Assembly: GCA_021846695.1 (NCBI GenBank)
Contig: JAJZWN010000017.1
Span: 1-24,679, forward strand
Length of the DNA stretch: 24,679 nucleotides
Reading direction: 5' to 3'
DNA from: Thermoplasmata archaeon
GTDB taxonomy: Archaea; Thermoplasmatota; Thermoplasmata; Thermoplasmatales; Thermoplasmataceae
Position 1 is the stretch's first letter. Every line of letters begins with the position of its first letter. Below are positions 8,473 to 15,738 of this stretch, one piece after another. Below the pieces are notes generated by a model. That model searched no databases. It had not been told where the DNA came from and saw nothing but the letters and a program-made list of their open reading frames with translations. The position numbers and the translations under genes were made by a program.

Positions 8473-9279
8473 ATGGGAAAAGATAAGCCTTTTAAATATA
8501 AAAAATATACAGCTAACTTTGAAAAACGGTCAATACTGGATTATCTGGGAAATAATGTGATTATAAATGAAAATTATGAAAGCAAAGCAATTGAGTTGAT
8601 GCAATATATAACAGACAAAACAGACAAACACTTTTCTTATAATATAACAGGAAGTGCCATTACTGCCCTGAAACAGGCACATTTTTCTGCTAAAAACGGA
8701 ATGGCCAGTGCAGCATTCGAGAATACCAGATTTTTTCTTGAACGAATTTCACTGGTAAAAATAATTTCAATGATGAAAACTGAAAACAATCCATACGAAA
8801 TTGCACTGGAACACATGGAATGGCACAGATTGATAGATAAAAAATTTATATTATATGGCTTACAGCAATTTACTGGCCGGATATGGCATTACATGGGAGA
8901 GAAATATGTTCCAACAGGCAATACCATATTTCTAAGCGGGATTGCGCTCTGTGGAAATCATTCAAAGGCTTACACAAAATATTCCCGGACCGTAAAGGAA
9001 ATAGAGGATGAGGCGGGAATATCCATTGAGGAAAAATGTGCAAAATGCGGGAAGGAAGCCACAAGGTTTACAATTTCACTCCCAAAGGCGGGTGCTATAC
9101 TTGGGATGCTTGGTTTTTACACTGGTTTTGATATCACAAAACTGGGGCGTTTTTATGGAGATTATTCCAGGGTCCTCCATCCATACGGATTTTACAATTA
9201 TCCTGGACATTTTTTGATTAATCTATGGAGCATTGATTTTATACGGCTCGGCGTGGAGCTTGATAAAATATTATTTTAG
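8473..9279 (+). CDS. Unknown protein with CxxH...CxxC metal-binding pattern
   Basis: A 268-residue protein that I do not recognise. The first part is helical and charged. A central CGNH (Cys160, His163) and a later CAKC (Cys189, Cys192) could form one zinc site with a 25-residue insert between the halves. The C-terminal part is rich in Gly, Tyr and Phe (GFYTGFDITKLGRFYGDYS). I chose the ATG at 8473 because TTTAAAATATA (8445-8455) is centred 23 nt upstream, fitting a leaderless transcript; an in-frame GTG at 8467 would give two more residues. It is divergent from the HMG-CoA reductase operon across under 100 bp. No membrane segment is certain. Confidence 0.72.
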   Translation: MGKDKPFKYKKYTANFEKRSILDYLGNNVIINENYESKAIELMQYITDKTDKHFSYNITGSAITALKQAHFSAKNGMASAAFENTRFFLERISLVKIISMMKTENNPYEIALEHMEWHRLIDKKFILYGLQQFTGRIWHYMGEKYVPTGNTIFLSGIALCGNHSKAYTKYSRTVKEIEDEAGISIEEKCAKCGKEATRFTISLPKAGAILGMLGFYTGFDITKLGRFYGDYSRVLHPYGFYNYPGHFLINLWSIDFIRLGVELDKILF

Positions 9280-9296
9280 GATTATTGATAGGAAAA

Positions 9297-9650
9297 TTAA
9301 ACGCTCTGCCCATCGAAATAAGTATGCCTTTTTATGGCTTTCCCGCTGGAAAATGTATACACATCAACGAAAGTTGTGTGGGATTTGCTGCCATCCTTTA
9401 AAATACCATTGAATTCTCCTTCAACAATCACATAAGGGTCGCTTGCTATGATATTCGATAGGGTATGGTGACCCTCTTTTATTATTCTATTCTTCTGATA
9501 AAACTCTTTAAAGTTTGCCATGCCCTCTATAGGTTCGTATCCGGGTCGTTTGTAAACTATGTTATCGGCAAATATAGAAAACAGGGTATCCAGATCATTT
9601 TTATCTACAGCAATATAATATTTTTTTACAGTATCTTTCAGGTCTTCCAT
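9297..9650 (-). CDS. SnoaL/NTF2-like protein
   Basis: A 117-residue protein with the NTF2/ketosteroid-isomerase-like cone fold pattern. The helix VKKYYIAVDKNDLDTLFSIF is followed by ADNIVYKRPGYEPIEG, then FKEFY, and strands SDPYVIVEGEFNGIL and FVDVYTFSSGKAIKRHTYFD. Families of this fold include polyketide cyclases, isomerases and many small-ligand proteins, so no reaction can be given. The leaderless-type promoter lies on the minus strand upstream of 9650 (TAATTTATAATG). It stands alone, convergent with the zinc-finger-like gene, whose stop is 17 bp away. Confidence 0.82.
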   Translation of the reverse strand: MEDLKDTVKKYYIAVDKNDLDTLFSIFADNIVYKRPGYEPIEGMANFKEFYQKNRIIKEGHHTLSNIIASDPYVIVEGEFNGILKDGSKSHTTFVDVYTFSSGKAIKRHTYFDGQSV

Positions 9651-9843
9651 TATTGCATATTTATTCTCATTATAAATTACTTTTGAACATTATAATGAAT
9701 CTTATTTATGGCGCGGCATGAAACACCCGTTTACATGAATATTGCCAAATTTAATATCAATAAAATATAACTGCTTGCTGGAAAAACACATTCTAAAATA
9801 ATCTGTTTATTTATAAAAATCTGTTATTATAATATACATAACC

Positions 9844-9853
9844 ATTTATAATA
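9844..9853 (+). promoter_or_regulatory. TATA box of pyrBI
   Basis: TTTATAATAA is centred about 29 nt before the ATG at 9878, giving a leaderless or nearly leaderless transcript. Only AT-rich sequence with no gene is seen between 9651 and 9843. Confidence 0.5.
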
Positions 9854-9877
9854 AAGTTAAAGATAGTGTTAATAATT

Positions 9878-10804
9878 ATGGTAATAATGTTAAAAAACAG
9901 AAGCATTATTTCAATCTCTGACCTTGACGGTGAAGACATAAATGAAGTATTTTCCCGGGCAGATAAGATGCTTGAAAATATAGAATCAGGAAAGAAAATT
10001 AATGTTATGTCCTCTAAAATACTTGCAACTCTTTTTTATGAACCCAGTACACGGACACGGCTATCCTTTGAATCAGCAATGGAACGGCTTGGAGGTTCAG
10101 TAATCAGCATGGCTGATTCAAAAACGTCCTCGACTTCAAAGGGAGAAACACTTGCGGATACTATAAGAATAGTGGAATCCTATTCCGATCTTATTGTAAT
10201 CAGGCACCCTCTTGAAGGAGCTGCATTTCTTGCATCCAGATTCTCATCAAAGCCCATAATCAACGCAGGAGATGGTTCTGGTGAGCATCCCACACAGACC
10301 CTTATTGATCTTTATACAATAAGGAAAGAATTCGGTTCCATAGACGGCAAAACCATAACTATTATTGGTGACCTTAAATATGGCAGGACAGTTCATTCAC
10401 TGCTCTCTGCCCTCTCGAGGTATAATGTCACTGTTAACCTTGTCTCTCCGGAAAATCTTGCAATACCGAAACATGTATACAATGACGTAAAGGGCAGGCT
10501 AAATATGAATATTTCAACTGACATTACTAAATATCTCGGGGAAACCGACATACTTTATGTTACAAGGATACAGAAAGAGCGGTTTACGGATAAGAATGAA
10601 TACGCACGGCTTATCGGTTCATATAAAATAACTGTAAGTGATGTGAATAAGTTAAAGAAGGGAGCTATTATAATGCACCCTCTTCCAAGGGTAGACGAAA
10701 TCTCCTCAGAGGTAGATAATACTCCTGCTGCAAGATATTTCAAGCAGGCATATTATGGGGTACCTGTTAGGATGGCTATAATTTCTATGATAGCAGGTGA
10801 ATAA
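9878..10804 (+). CDS. pyrB: Aspartate carbamoyltransferase, catalytic subunit
   Basis: Transfers the carbamoyl group to aspartate in the committed step of pyrimidine synthesis. At 308 residues it matches the usual length. The carbamoyl-phosphate motif STRTR is at 57-61, the mobile-loop lysine is near 88 (STSKGET), HPTQ is at 137-140, and MHPLPR is at 266-271. The frame extends upstream to a GTG at 9866, but I prefer the ATG at 9878 because it lies about 29 nt from the TATA box; the ATG at 9887 (MLKNRS) is also possible. The pyrI regulatory gene follows at once, so the complex should be the allosteric heteromeric type known from archaea. Confidence 0.96.
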   Translation: MVIMLKNRSIISISDLDGEDINEVFSRADKMLENIESGKKINVMSSKILATLFYEPSTRTRLSFESAMERLGGSVISMADSKTSSTSKGETLADTIRIVESYSDLIVIRHPLEGAAFLASRFSSKPIINAGDGSGEHPTQTLIDLYTIRKEFGSIDGKTITIIGDLKYGRTVHSLLSALSRYNVTVNLVSPENLAIPKHVYNDVKGRLNMNISTDITKYLGETDILYVTRIQKERFTDKNEYARLIGSYKITVSDVNKLKKGAIIMHPLPRVDEISSEVDNTPAARYFKQAYYGVPVRMAIISMIAGE

Positions 10805-10805
10805 A

Positions 10806-11261
10806 ATGGATAAAACGTTAAAAATATCAAAAATAAAGGATGGGACAGTAATAGACCATATAGCCGCCGGGAAAGCCCTGAAAGTCCTTGCCATTCTTGG
10901 CATTGACGAGTCAAATTCTATAAGTATTGGCATCAGGGTCACCAGTGAGAAGCTTGCCTATAAAGATGTCATAAAAATAGAAAATAAATTCCTTGAAAAA
11001 CTTGAACTGGACAAAATAGCACTCATAGCAAATGAAGCCACTATTAGCATAATTAAGAATTATGAAATCATAGAGAAGTTCAAGCTTGATATGCCACAGG
11101 TGTTTAAAGGCATAGTTAAATGTGCAAACCAGAACTGTATAACAAATGCTGGTGAACCAGTAAAATCCGAGTTTATGACTGTGAATGCTGACCCATTAAC
11201 AATTAAATGTGTTTACTGCAAGAAAGAGATGTCTGGAGAAGAGATAATTAATAATATATAG
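10806..11261 (+). CDS. pyrI: Aspartate carbamoyltransferase, regulatory subunit
   Basis: The nucleotide-binding, zinc-containing regulatory chain of aspartate carbamoyltransferase, through which CTP inhibits and ATP activates the enzyme. At 151 residues it is complete. The allosteric domain begins with [20 protein letters not shown] at 12-31. The zinc domain has Cys106 and Cys111 (CANQNC) and Cys135 and Cys138 (CVYC), which contact the catalytic chain. The ATG at 10806 is chosen over an in-frame GTG at 10797 because GGTGA (10796-10800) forms a ribosome site at the right distance. The gap from the pyrB stop is one base. Confidence 0.95.
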   Translation: MDKTLKISKIKDGTVIDHIAAGKALKVLAILGIDESNSISIGIRVTSEKLAYKDVIKIENKFLEKLELDKIALIANEATISIIKNYEIIEKFKLDMPQVFKGIVKCANQNCITNAGEPVKSEFMTVNADPLTIKCVYCKKEMSGEEIINNI

Positions 11262-11446
11262 TAAATTAAAAATAATTGTATATATTATTAACAATAAAAC
11301 TTAAAGGGTTATAACCTGGCACACAGATATTAATTGTATAATAAAATGTGGCTCCTCCGTATAATTGCATCTATTTCGGTTTCAATGTAATTATGAATAA
11401 ATGTGTTATAAAGCCATTGACCTGGTACAATTTTATCATCACGGCA

Positions 11447-12076
11447 TCAGGTGCTGAGAATCATATATCCTCCTGAATTTTTCCATATTTTTTCTTTCTT
11501 AAGGCCATGTATTTCCATGTTTCCAAGCCCGTAGACAAAAGTTTCATATTCCCCGCCCTCGCCAGCTATATTTATTCCATATTTTCCATTAATATATTTT
11601 AGATGCTGGAAATAATCTCTATCAATTGTAGCGCCAAGGTCACCTTCTCCCAACCCTTCGGCTGATACAGATACAATCATAGCCCGTATATCGCGCAAAA
11701 TTAACTGGTCTATGATACATTCCTGATTTTTTCTCCACAGGGGGGAGTATATGATAGTATCGGTATCATAGCATGCTCTTTCTATTCTGGTTTTCTGGTA
11801 ATCTGAAGCTATGGCACCAGTTATTATGGCATCAATGCCATTCCTGCATATTTCTCCAAGGTAGCTCCTGTAATCCTTTTCGTTGATATATTTAATGCTG
11901 AAACCAAGAAGTGAAGCGGCATATTCTGATATCCTCGAGTTTGGATAGTGGAACATCATTGAATACTCTTCAGGAACAACTGTTACCCCGTAGATAATTT
12001 CATATCCCTGTTCCACGGCCATCATAGCCGACAAAAACGAATCCTTGCCGCCGGAAAATAACGCTACAGCTTTCAT
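11447..12076 (-). CDS. Diphthine--ammonia ligase (Dph6-type PP-loop ATPase)
   Basis: The last enzyme of diphthamide formation on elongation factor 2, amidating diphthine with ammonia and ATP. At 209 residues it is the stand-alone archaeal form. The PP-loop SGGKDS is at 8-13 and the family-typical GEGGEYETF is at 172-180. The middle part (GAIASDYQKTRIERAC, SPLWRKNQ) also matches the family. It begins 5 bp after the stop of RbkR and closes a minus-strand group led by aIF2-beta, so two translation-related genes flank the riboflavin regulator. The 185 bp between it and pyrI hold no gene that I can see. Confidence 0.9.
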   Translation of the reverse strand: MKAVALFSGGKDSFLSAMMAVEQGYEIIYGVTVVPEEYSMMFHYPNSRISEYAASLLGFSIKYINEKDYRSYLGEICRNGIDAIITGAIASDYQKTRIERACYDTDTIIYSPLWRKNQECIIDQLILRDIRAMIVSVSAEGLGEGDLGATIDRDYFQHLKYINGKYGINIAGEGGEYETFVYGLGNMEIHGLKKEKIWKNSGGYMILST

Positions 12077-12081
12077 ATTAT

Positions 12082-12744
12082 TCAGTGATCAAGTGCTACC
12101 CTGATATTTAATTCATCCCCATCCTGAAGTTTTAAATCTTTTCGAAGGAACTTATCCGAAATGATCTCAACAATATCGGTATAATTGCTTCTTTCAGGGA
12201 AAATTAGCCATGCCCTGGTACCATCGATTCTCCCTGAGAAACATTTTACCCCGCCGAATGTCCTTTCCTTATCTTTAAATCCACCTATATGTATTCCATC
12301 GGCACTGCGTATCCTTCTCAGAACGTTTTCATATTCAGGAAAAATTTTTATATTCAATGTGCCAGGGTATGGCGAAATTCCTAATTTGTCGAGAAATTGG
12401 GCCATGTAACCTTCCTGGGAAATGTAATATTTTCCCTCTCCCAATCCACTCTGTATCTCTCCTTTTAAATTAAATTCCTGCCGCATCTCAAGAATGGAAT
12501 TGAGCTGGTTTAATTCCGAATATAGCAGATCAAGGGAGGGCTCCAGCAATGTAATCTTCTGTTTCCTGTTCTGCAATGTCCTTTCGATATATTTTTTATC
12601 AGCCAGTTCTATAATAAACCGTGATGATGTTTGCTGGCTAACACCGAGTTCCTCAGCAAGTTCGCCTGATGAAATATATACTGTATTGCCTGAACCGGAG
12701 AGCTTTTTAAGTATCTTTATTGTATTGTATAAGTTATAATCCAT
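12082..12744 (-). CDS. rbkR: RbkR: riboflavin-gene regulator and CTP-dependent riboflavin kinase
   Basis: A bifunctional archaeal protein. The N-terminal winged helix-turn-helix (residues about 1-70, GELAEELGVSQQTSSRFIIE) binds DNA, and the C-terminal domain (about 93-220) phosphorylates riboflavin to FMN with CTP. Kinase motifs seen are GLGEGKYYISQEGYM at 100-114, YPGTLNI at 126-132 and ERSNYTDIVEIIS at 184-196. The frame reaches a TTG at 12798 that overlaps the PIN gene, but I choose the ATG at 12744: it gives 220 residues, close to the Thermoplasma homologue, and lies 26 nt after a TATA-like TATAAATATT. Such regulators control riboflavin genes, here expected at 3041-3741. Confidence 0.93.
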   Translation of the reverse strand: MDYNLYNTIKILKKLSGSGNTVYISSGELAEELGVSQQTSSRFIIELADKKYIERTLQNRKQKITLLEPSLDLLYSELNQLNSILEMRQEFNLKGEIQSGLGEGKYYISQEGYMAQFLDKLGISPYPGTLNIKIFPEYENVLRRIRSADGIHIGGFKDKERTFGGVKCFSGRIDGTRAWLIFPERSNYTDIVEIISDKFLRKDLKLQDGDELNIRVALDH

Positions 12745-12760
12745 GTATGGGTATATCTCT

Positions 12761-12780
12761 ATAATATTTATAATATTTTT
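12761..12780 (-). promoter_or_regulatory. TATA-like promoter of rbkR
   Basis: The minus strand carries overlapping AATATTATAAATATTAT sequence centred about 26 nt before the rbkR ATG at 12744. It supports a separate transcript for the regulator, downstream of the end of the PIN gene. Confidence 0.45.
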
Positions 12781-12794
12781 AATGGCTATAGGAA

Positions 12795-13151
12795 TCAATA
12801 AAACTGAAGGTTATTCTGGTTGCCCATTGTAACACACGGAATTCCCTTATTTTTCAATATTTTGCGAAAACGCCTGTCGTTTGTAAGAACCGCGGCATTT
12901 AATGATTTAGCAACCACCATTATGCAGAAATCTCCTTCACCATGGGATTCTATGTTTTTAAACCTTTCACTATATTTCAAGGCTGCCTTTGCATACCATT
13001 TTGTTGTTGCCAGCCCACGCAATTCGGCCAGAACGCATGCGGGGATAAGTGGCTCCATCCTCGGGGTTATTGACATTATGCCATTTTCAAGATCAATTTT
13101 GTTTTGAATTGCATAAATCAATATATTGGTATCCAGAATTATTTTGTCCAT
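12795..13151 (-). CDS. PIN-domain ribonuclease-like protein
   Basis: A 118-residue PIN domain with the four expected acidic residues: Asp7 (LDTNIL), Glu43 (AELRG), Asp74 (EGDFCI) and Asp92 (TNDRRF). The pattern resembles the small archaeal PIN proteins related to Fcf1 and to VapC9-type RNases. The ATG shares one base with the TAA of aIF2-beta (TAATG), so it is translationally coupled to a translation factor. No antitoxin gene is adjacent, which argues for rRNA processing or another housekeeping RNA role and against a toxin-antitoxin system. That last point is inference. Confidence 0.85.
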   Translation of the reverse strand: MDKIILDTNILIYAIQNKIDLENGIMSITPRMEPLIPACVLAELRGLATTKWYAKAALKYSERFKNIESHGEGDFCIMVVAKSLNAAVLTNDRRFRKILKNKGIPCVTMGNQNNLQFY

Positions 13152-13762
13152 TATTTTACGACTTCCCCTATTGCTATATTTTTCCTGATTTTCTTGATCA
13201 ATACTTTTGGGCGTTCTCCCTTCTTTGTTCCCGGCACATATATTGTGAAATCACCATAAAATGCATGCCCTTCTCCGGATTTGCCAATTTCTGTGATCTG
13301 GACTGTGTAGGTTTTTCCTTCAGTAAGCTGGTCTTCGTTTTCCTTAATTTCCCTTGAAGCTTTAATTGGATGCTCTGCACCGCACGCCTTACATACGAGA
13401 AGGTATGTCCTGCCAACTTTCTCTATTGTAGTATCCGGCGAGGAACATTCATAGCAGAGTACATATGTAGCCATATAGGCATTCAATTTTTCCCTGATCT
13501 CTTCTTCCCTGAGTTTTCTATTGATAATAAGCCGCCTGCCGGCTACGGAAGCTCCTATCCCGAATTCCTTTGTAAAATATTTTACCAGATCCTCCGGATT
13601 CCTGTTTAGCATCTCTGTAATATCAATAAAATTCCTGATAATAGTAGATTTTCCCTCGTATATTATCTCCGGTTCAGGCACCTTTAGCCGATCTTCTGTC
13701 CGGTTTTTGGACGATAGAACGCCGGATGCATCCTTTAGTAATTTATTATAATCAAATTCCAT
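13151..13762 (-). CDS. Translation initiation factor 2 subunit beta with C-terminal TRAM domain
   Basis: The beta subunit of the heterotrimer that brings Met-tRNAi to the ribosome. Residues 1-20 hold the helix that binds the gamma subunit (FDYNKLLKDA), residues about 33-98 the central alpha-beta domain (FGIGASVAGRRLIINRKL), and 100-130 a zinc ribbon with Cys103, Cys106, Cys124 and Cys127. Residues about 146-203 are an additional TRAM domain (LTEGKTYTVQITEIGKSGEG, ending VLIKKIRKNIAIGEVV), a small RNA-binding barrel usually found on tRNA-modifying enzymes. The 203-residue length is therefore longer than the roughly 140 residues of most archaeal aIF2-beta. It leads the operon with the PIN gene. 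Confidence 0.94.
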   Translation of the reverse strand: MEFDYNKLLKDASGVLSSKNRTEDRLKVPEPEIIYEGKSTIIRNFIDITEMLNRNPEDLVKYFTKEFGIGASVAGRRLIINRKLREEEIREKLNAYMATYVLCYECSSPDTTIEKVGRTYLLVCKACGAEHPIKASREIKENEDQLTEGKTYTVQITEIGKSGEGHAFYGDFTIYVPGTKKGERPKVLIKKIRKNIAIGEVVK

Positions 13763-13813
13763 AATATCTAATTATAAACACGTTAATTAATATTGTTTTA
13801 TTATTAATTTTTA

Positions 13814-13827
13814 AAATTAAATGTACA
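13814..13827 (+). repeat. Direct repeat copy 1 (AAATTAAATGTACA)
   Basis: The first of two identical 14-nt copies in the 243-bp gap between the aIF2-beta gene and the ribbon-helix-helix gene; the second is at 13930-13943. It holds the palindrome TGTACA and lies about 52 bp upstream of aIF2-beta. Confidence 0.6.
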
Positions 13828-13929
13828 AAATAAAATTAAAAAAAATTAGAGTTTGATGATTTTATTATTTGTATTCCTGAATCCTTTATTTTAAGGCTAA
13901 TTAACTTATGTATATTATTTAGCTCTAAC

Positions 13930-13946
13930 AAATTAAATGTACATTT
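13930..13946 (+). promoter_or_regulatory. Direct repeat copy 2 extended to a 12-nt palindrome, candidate operator
   Basis: AAATTAAATGTACA repeats the 13814 copy, and here the sequence continues so that AAATGTACATTT (13935-13946) is a perfect palindrome. It lies about 60-70 nt before the ATG of the ribbon-helix-helix regulator and 25-35 bp upstream of its TATA box (13974-13982). Short palindromes are the usual targets of such regulators, so autoregulation is a reasonable guess. Confidence 0.4.
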
Positions 13947-14005
13947 CTAGAATATTGTCCTTACAAACAATAAATTTAAATACAGATATATCTATTAACA
14001 TAATA

Positions 14006-14383
14006 ATGACAGAAAAGAGTGAAAAGCTCACCATACGTATATCTAATGACGAACTCGAAGAAATAGATTCTTTTCTCTCATACAACAGCAATTATGCGAG
14101 CCGGTCAGAATTTATACGAATGGCTGTATTAGAATACATTTCCATAAAAAGGATAGGGATAATCACCAAAAATAACAGTATCCATCCGGATCCACTTATT
14201 GAAAAAGCAATTAGCAAAATGGTGTCAGCTGGATTCTACAAAAGCATAGATGACGCATATGAGGAAATAATAAAGGAAGCATGGAGGCAAAATCTGATAT
14301 CTGGGATGTTGAAAGCCACCGGTGATGAATTTAGCAAAATTGAAAAAATACTTGAGGAGGAAAAAAGATATGATAAATTATGA
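14006..14383 (+). CDS. Ribbon-helix-helix (CopG/NikR-type) transcriptional regulator
   Basis: A 125-residue DNA-binding protein. Residues about 5-47 form a ribbon-helix-helix: the strand KLTIRISNDELEEIDSFL, a turn, then ASRSEFIRMAVLEYI, which is the conserved second helix. The C-terminal 75 residues are helical and could oligomerise or bind the partner. The frame is open upstream to 13937, but TTTAAATAC (13974-13982) lies 27 nt before the ATG at 14006, fixing the start as leaderless. It overlaps the next gene by 14 bp. The metal-binding residues of NikR are not evident. It is longer than most antitoxins of this fold. Confidence 0.85.
   Translation: MTEKSEKLTIRISNDELEEIDSFLSYNSNYASRSEFIRMAVLEYISIKRIGIITKNNSIHPDPLIEKAISKMVSAGFYKSIDDAYEEIIKEAWRQNLISGMLKATGDEFSKIEKILEEEKRYDKL
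14354..14360 (+). promoter_or_regulatory. Strong ribosome site deciding the start at 14370
   Basis: GAGGAGG lies inside the end of the ribbon-helix-helix gene, 9 nt before the ATG at 14370. It favours that ATG over the earlier in-frame ATG at 14322. Confidence 0.6.
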
Positions 14384-14861
14384 CGATCTTGAGGAGATGC
14401 TGGCTAATACGGATGTTAAATATTTCGCTTTTATAGGGGATGATCGGAATATATTAACAGGATTTAAAGAGAATATAAGGAATGTTTCTACTTTTGTCGC
14501 TGTCAGAAAAATGGCTAAAAAAATTTCTGTTGAGGAATATACAAATACAAAATTAAAGAAAGTGGAGCAGGATGATACCATGGTAATAGAGCAGGAAATA
14601 AAAATGCCTGACTATAAGTTCGTAAGGCTCGGGGTATTCAGATCAATGGAAGATGTAATCTCACAGGCAATTGATGAACCTTCCATGTATGTGTTTATAG
14701 ATTCCGGAACCACTTTTGACTCACTATGCAAATACCTGTCATCGGCAGAAATACCATTTCTGCACATAAAATACAACCGTAACGGGCTGGCTCTCAACGG
14801 GAGAAGGTTTTCATCAATTAGCAGTTTAACGGGCTATATTATGAAAAATTATTATCTTTAG
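14370..14861 (+). CDS. Unknown protein coupled to the ribbon-helix-helix regulator
   Basis: A 163-residue soluble protein that I do not recognise. It begins MINYDDLEEMLANTDVKYFA and contains alternating strand and helix segments; a VFIDSGTTFDSLCKYL stretch and a basic end (KYNRNGLALNGRRFSSISS) stand out. The start is set by the GAGGAGG site 9 nt upstream. It overlaps the regulator by 14 bp, so the two are made together, an arrangement shared with toxin-antitoxin pairs but also with many regulator-effector operons. Its 3' end overlaps the convergent ABC ATPase gene by 23 bp. No catalytic motif is clear. Confidence 0.7.
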   Translation: MINYDDLEEMLANTDVKYFAFIGDDRNILTGFKENIRNVSTFVAVRKMAKKISVEEYTNTKLKKVEQDDTMVIEQEIKMPDYKFVRLGVFRSMEDVISQAIDEPSMYVFIDSGTTFDSLCKYLSSAEIPFLHIKYNRNGLALNGRRFSSISSLTGYIMKNYYL

Positions 14862-15738
14862 CCTTTCCTCCTATCACTGAAACATAAATATTTTCAAGAT
14901 TATCGAATTTTTCCACATATTCTATTTTAAGCCCCTGCTTAATTAAATCACCTATTATATCGTAATTGCTGAAGCTTGGGTTTTTCTCAATTATAAACAC
15001 ATTTCCATCCCGGGAATAATCTTTTATTTTGTCACCGGTTATGTCGATACTGTTCGTGGCTGTAATTTTTAATAAACTCCGCTCAGCAGACATAGCTGAA
15101 TCATATTCTATTTTCCCGCCGTTAATAATTATAGTCCTGTCACATAACTCACGCGCTTCAGAAATCAGGTGGGTGCTCAGAAGAACTAGATGCTCCTTAG
15201 CTATATCTTTTATAATATTCCTCACATCAACCATGCCCTTTGGATCAAGACCGAAAGTAGGTTCATCAAGTATTATTATTTCCGGGTTTCCAAGCATTGC
15301 CACTGATAATGCAAGCCTCTGTTTCATCCCGCGTGAATAGGTGCCGGTTTTTCTATCGGCATATGCATCTATCCCGGTAAGTTCCCCGAGGCGTTTCATC
15401 TCTGATTTGAATTCGTCCTTCCCGATGCCTTTTATCTTTGATGTAAATTCCAGAATCTCATATCCTGTAAGGTAACTGTAAAACTCTGGCTGTTCGATAA
15501 GTGCACCAACAGGTTCAAGTGCCTTTTCTGGATAAATTGCAACATTTACATTATTTAATTCAACCTTGCCATGTGACGGTTTTATTATGTTCGTGCACAG
15601 TTTTAACATTGTAGTTTTTCCTGCTCCATTGGGCCCAAGCAGTCCGGTACACCCATGCCCTTCTATTTTAAGGTTTATTGAATCAAGTGCCTTTATCTTT
15701 CTATAATTTTTTGTTAAACTGTCAAGATATATTTCCAT
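14839..15738 (-). CDS. ABC transporter ATP-binding protein
   Basis: A 299-residue ATPase of the ABC-2 exporter type (CcmA-like). Walker A GPNGAGKTT is at 35-43, the Q-loop is near IEQPEFYSYL (81-90), the signature YSRGMKQ is at 134-140, Walker B IIILDEP is at 154-160, and the switch His lies in STHLISEA. The tail of about 80 residues after the nucleotide domain is typical of drug or lipid exporter ATPases. Its ATG overlaps the permease stop as ATGA, with GGAGGTG just upstream. It is the last gene of the surface protein-permease-ATPase operon. Confidence 0.93.
   Translation of the reverse strand: MEIYLDSLTKNYRKIKALDSINLKIEGHGCTGLLGPNGAGKTTMLKLCTNIIKPSHGKVELNNVNVAIYPEKALEPVGALIEQPEFYSYLTGYEILEFTSKIKGIGKDEFKSEMKRLGELTGIDAYADRKTGTYSRGMKQRLALSVAMLGNPEIIILDEPTFGLDPKGMVDVRNIIKDIAKEHLVLLSTHLISEARELCDRTIIINGGKIEYDSAMSAERSLLKITATNSIDITGDKIKDYSRDGNVFIIEKNPSFSNYDIIGDLIKQGLKIEYVEKFDNLENIYVSVIGGKAKDNNFS

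Noticed and set aside
9651..9843. Small RNA or gene in the gap before pyrB
   Set aside because: A short GC-richer stretch near 9708-9735 is present, but there is no convincing hairpin, box C/D motif or coding signal.
11262..11446. Gene or RNA between pyrI and the diphthamide ligase
   Set aside because: No open frame with protein character and no stable structure could be supported.
12795..13151. PIN-domain gene as a VapC toxin of a toxin-antitoxin pair
   Set aside because: There is no small antitoxin gene next to it; it is coupled to aIF2-beta and resembles housekeeping archaeal PIN proteins.
13937..14005. Longer start for the ribbon-helix-helix protein
   Set aside because: It would include the TATA box and the palindrome in the coding sequence, and the fold begins after the ATG at 14006.
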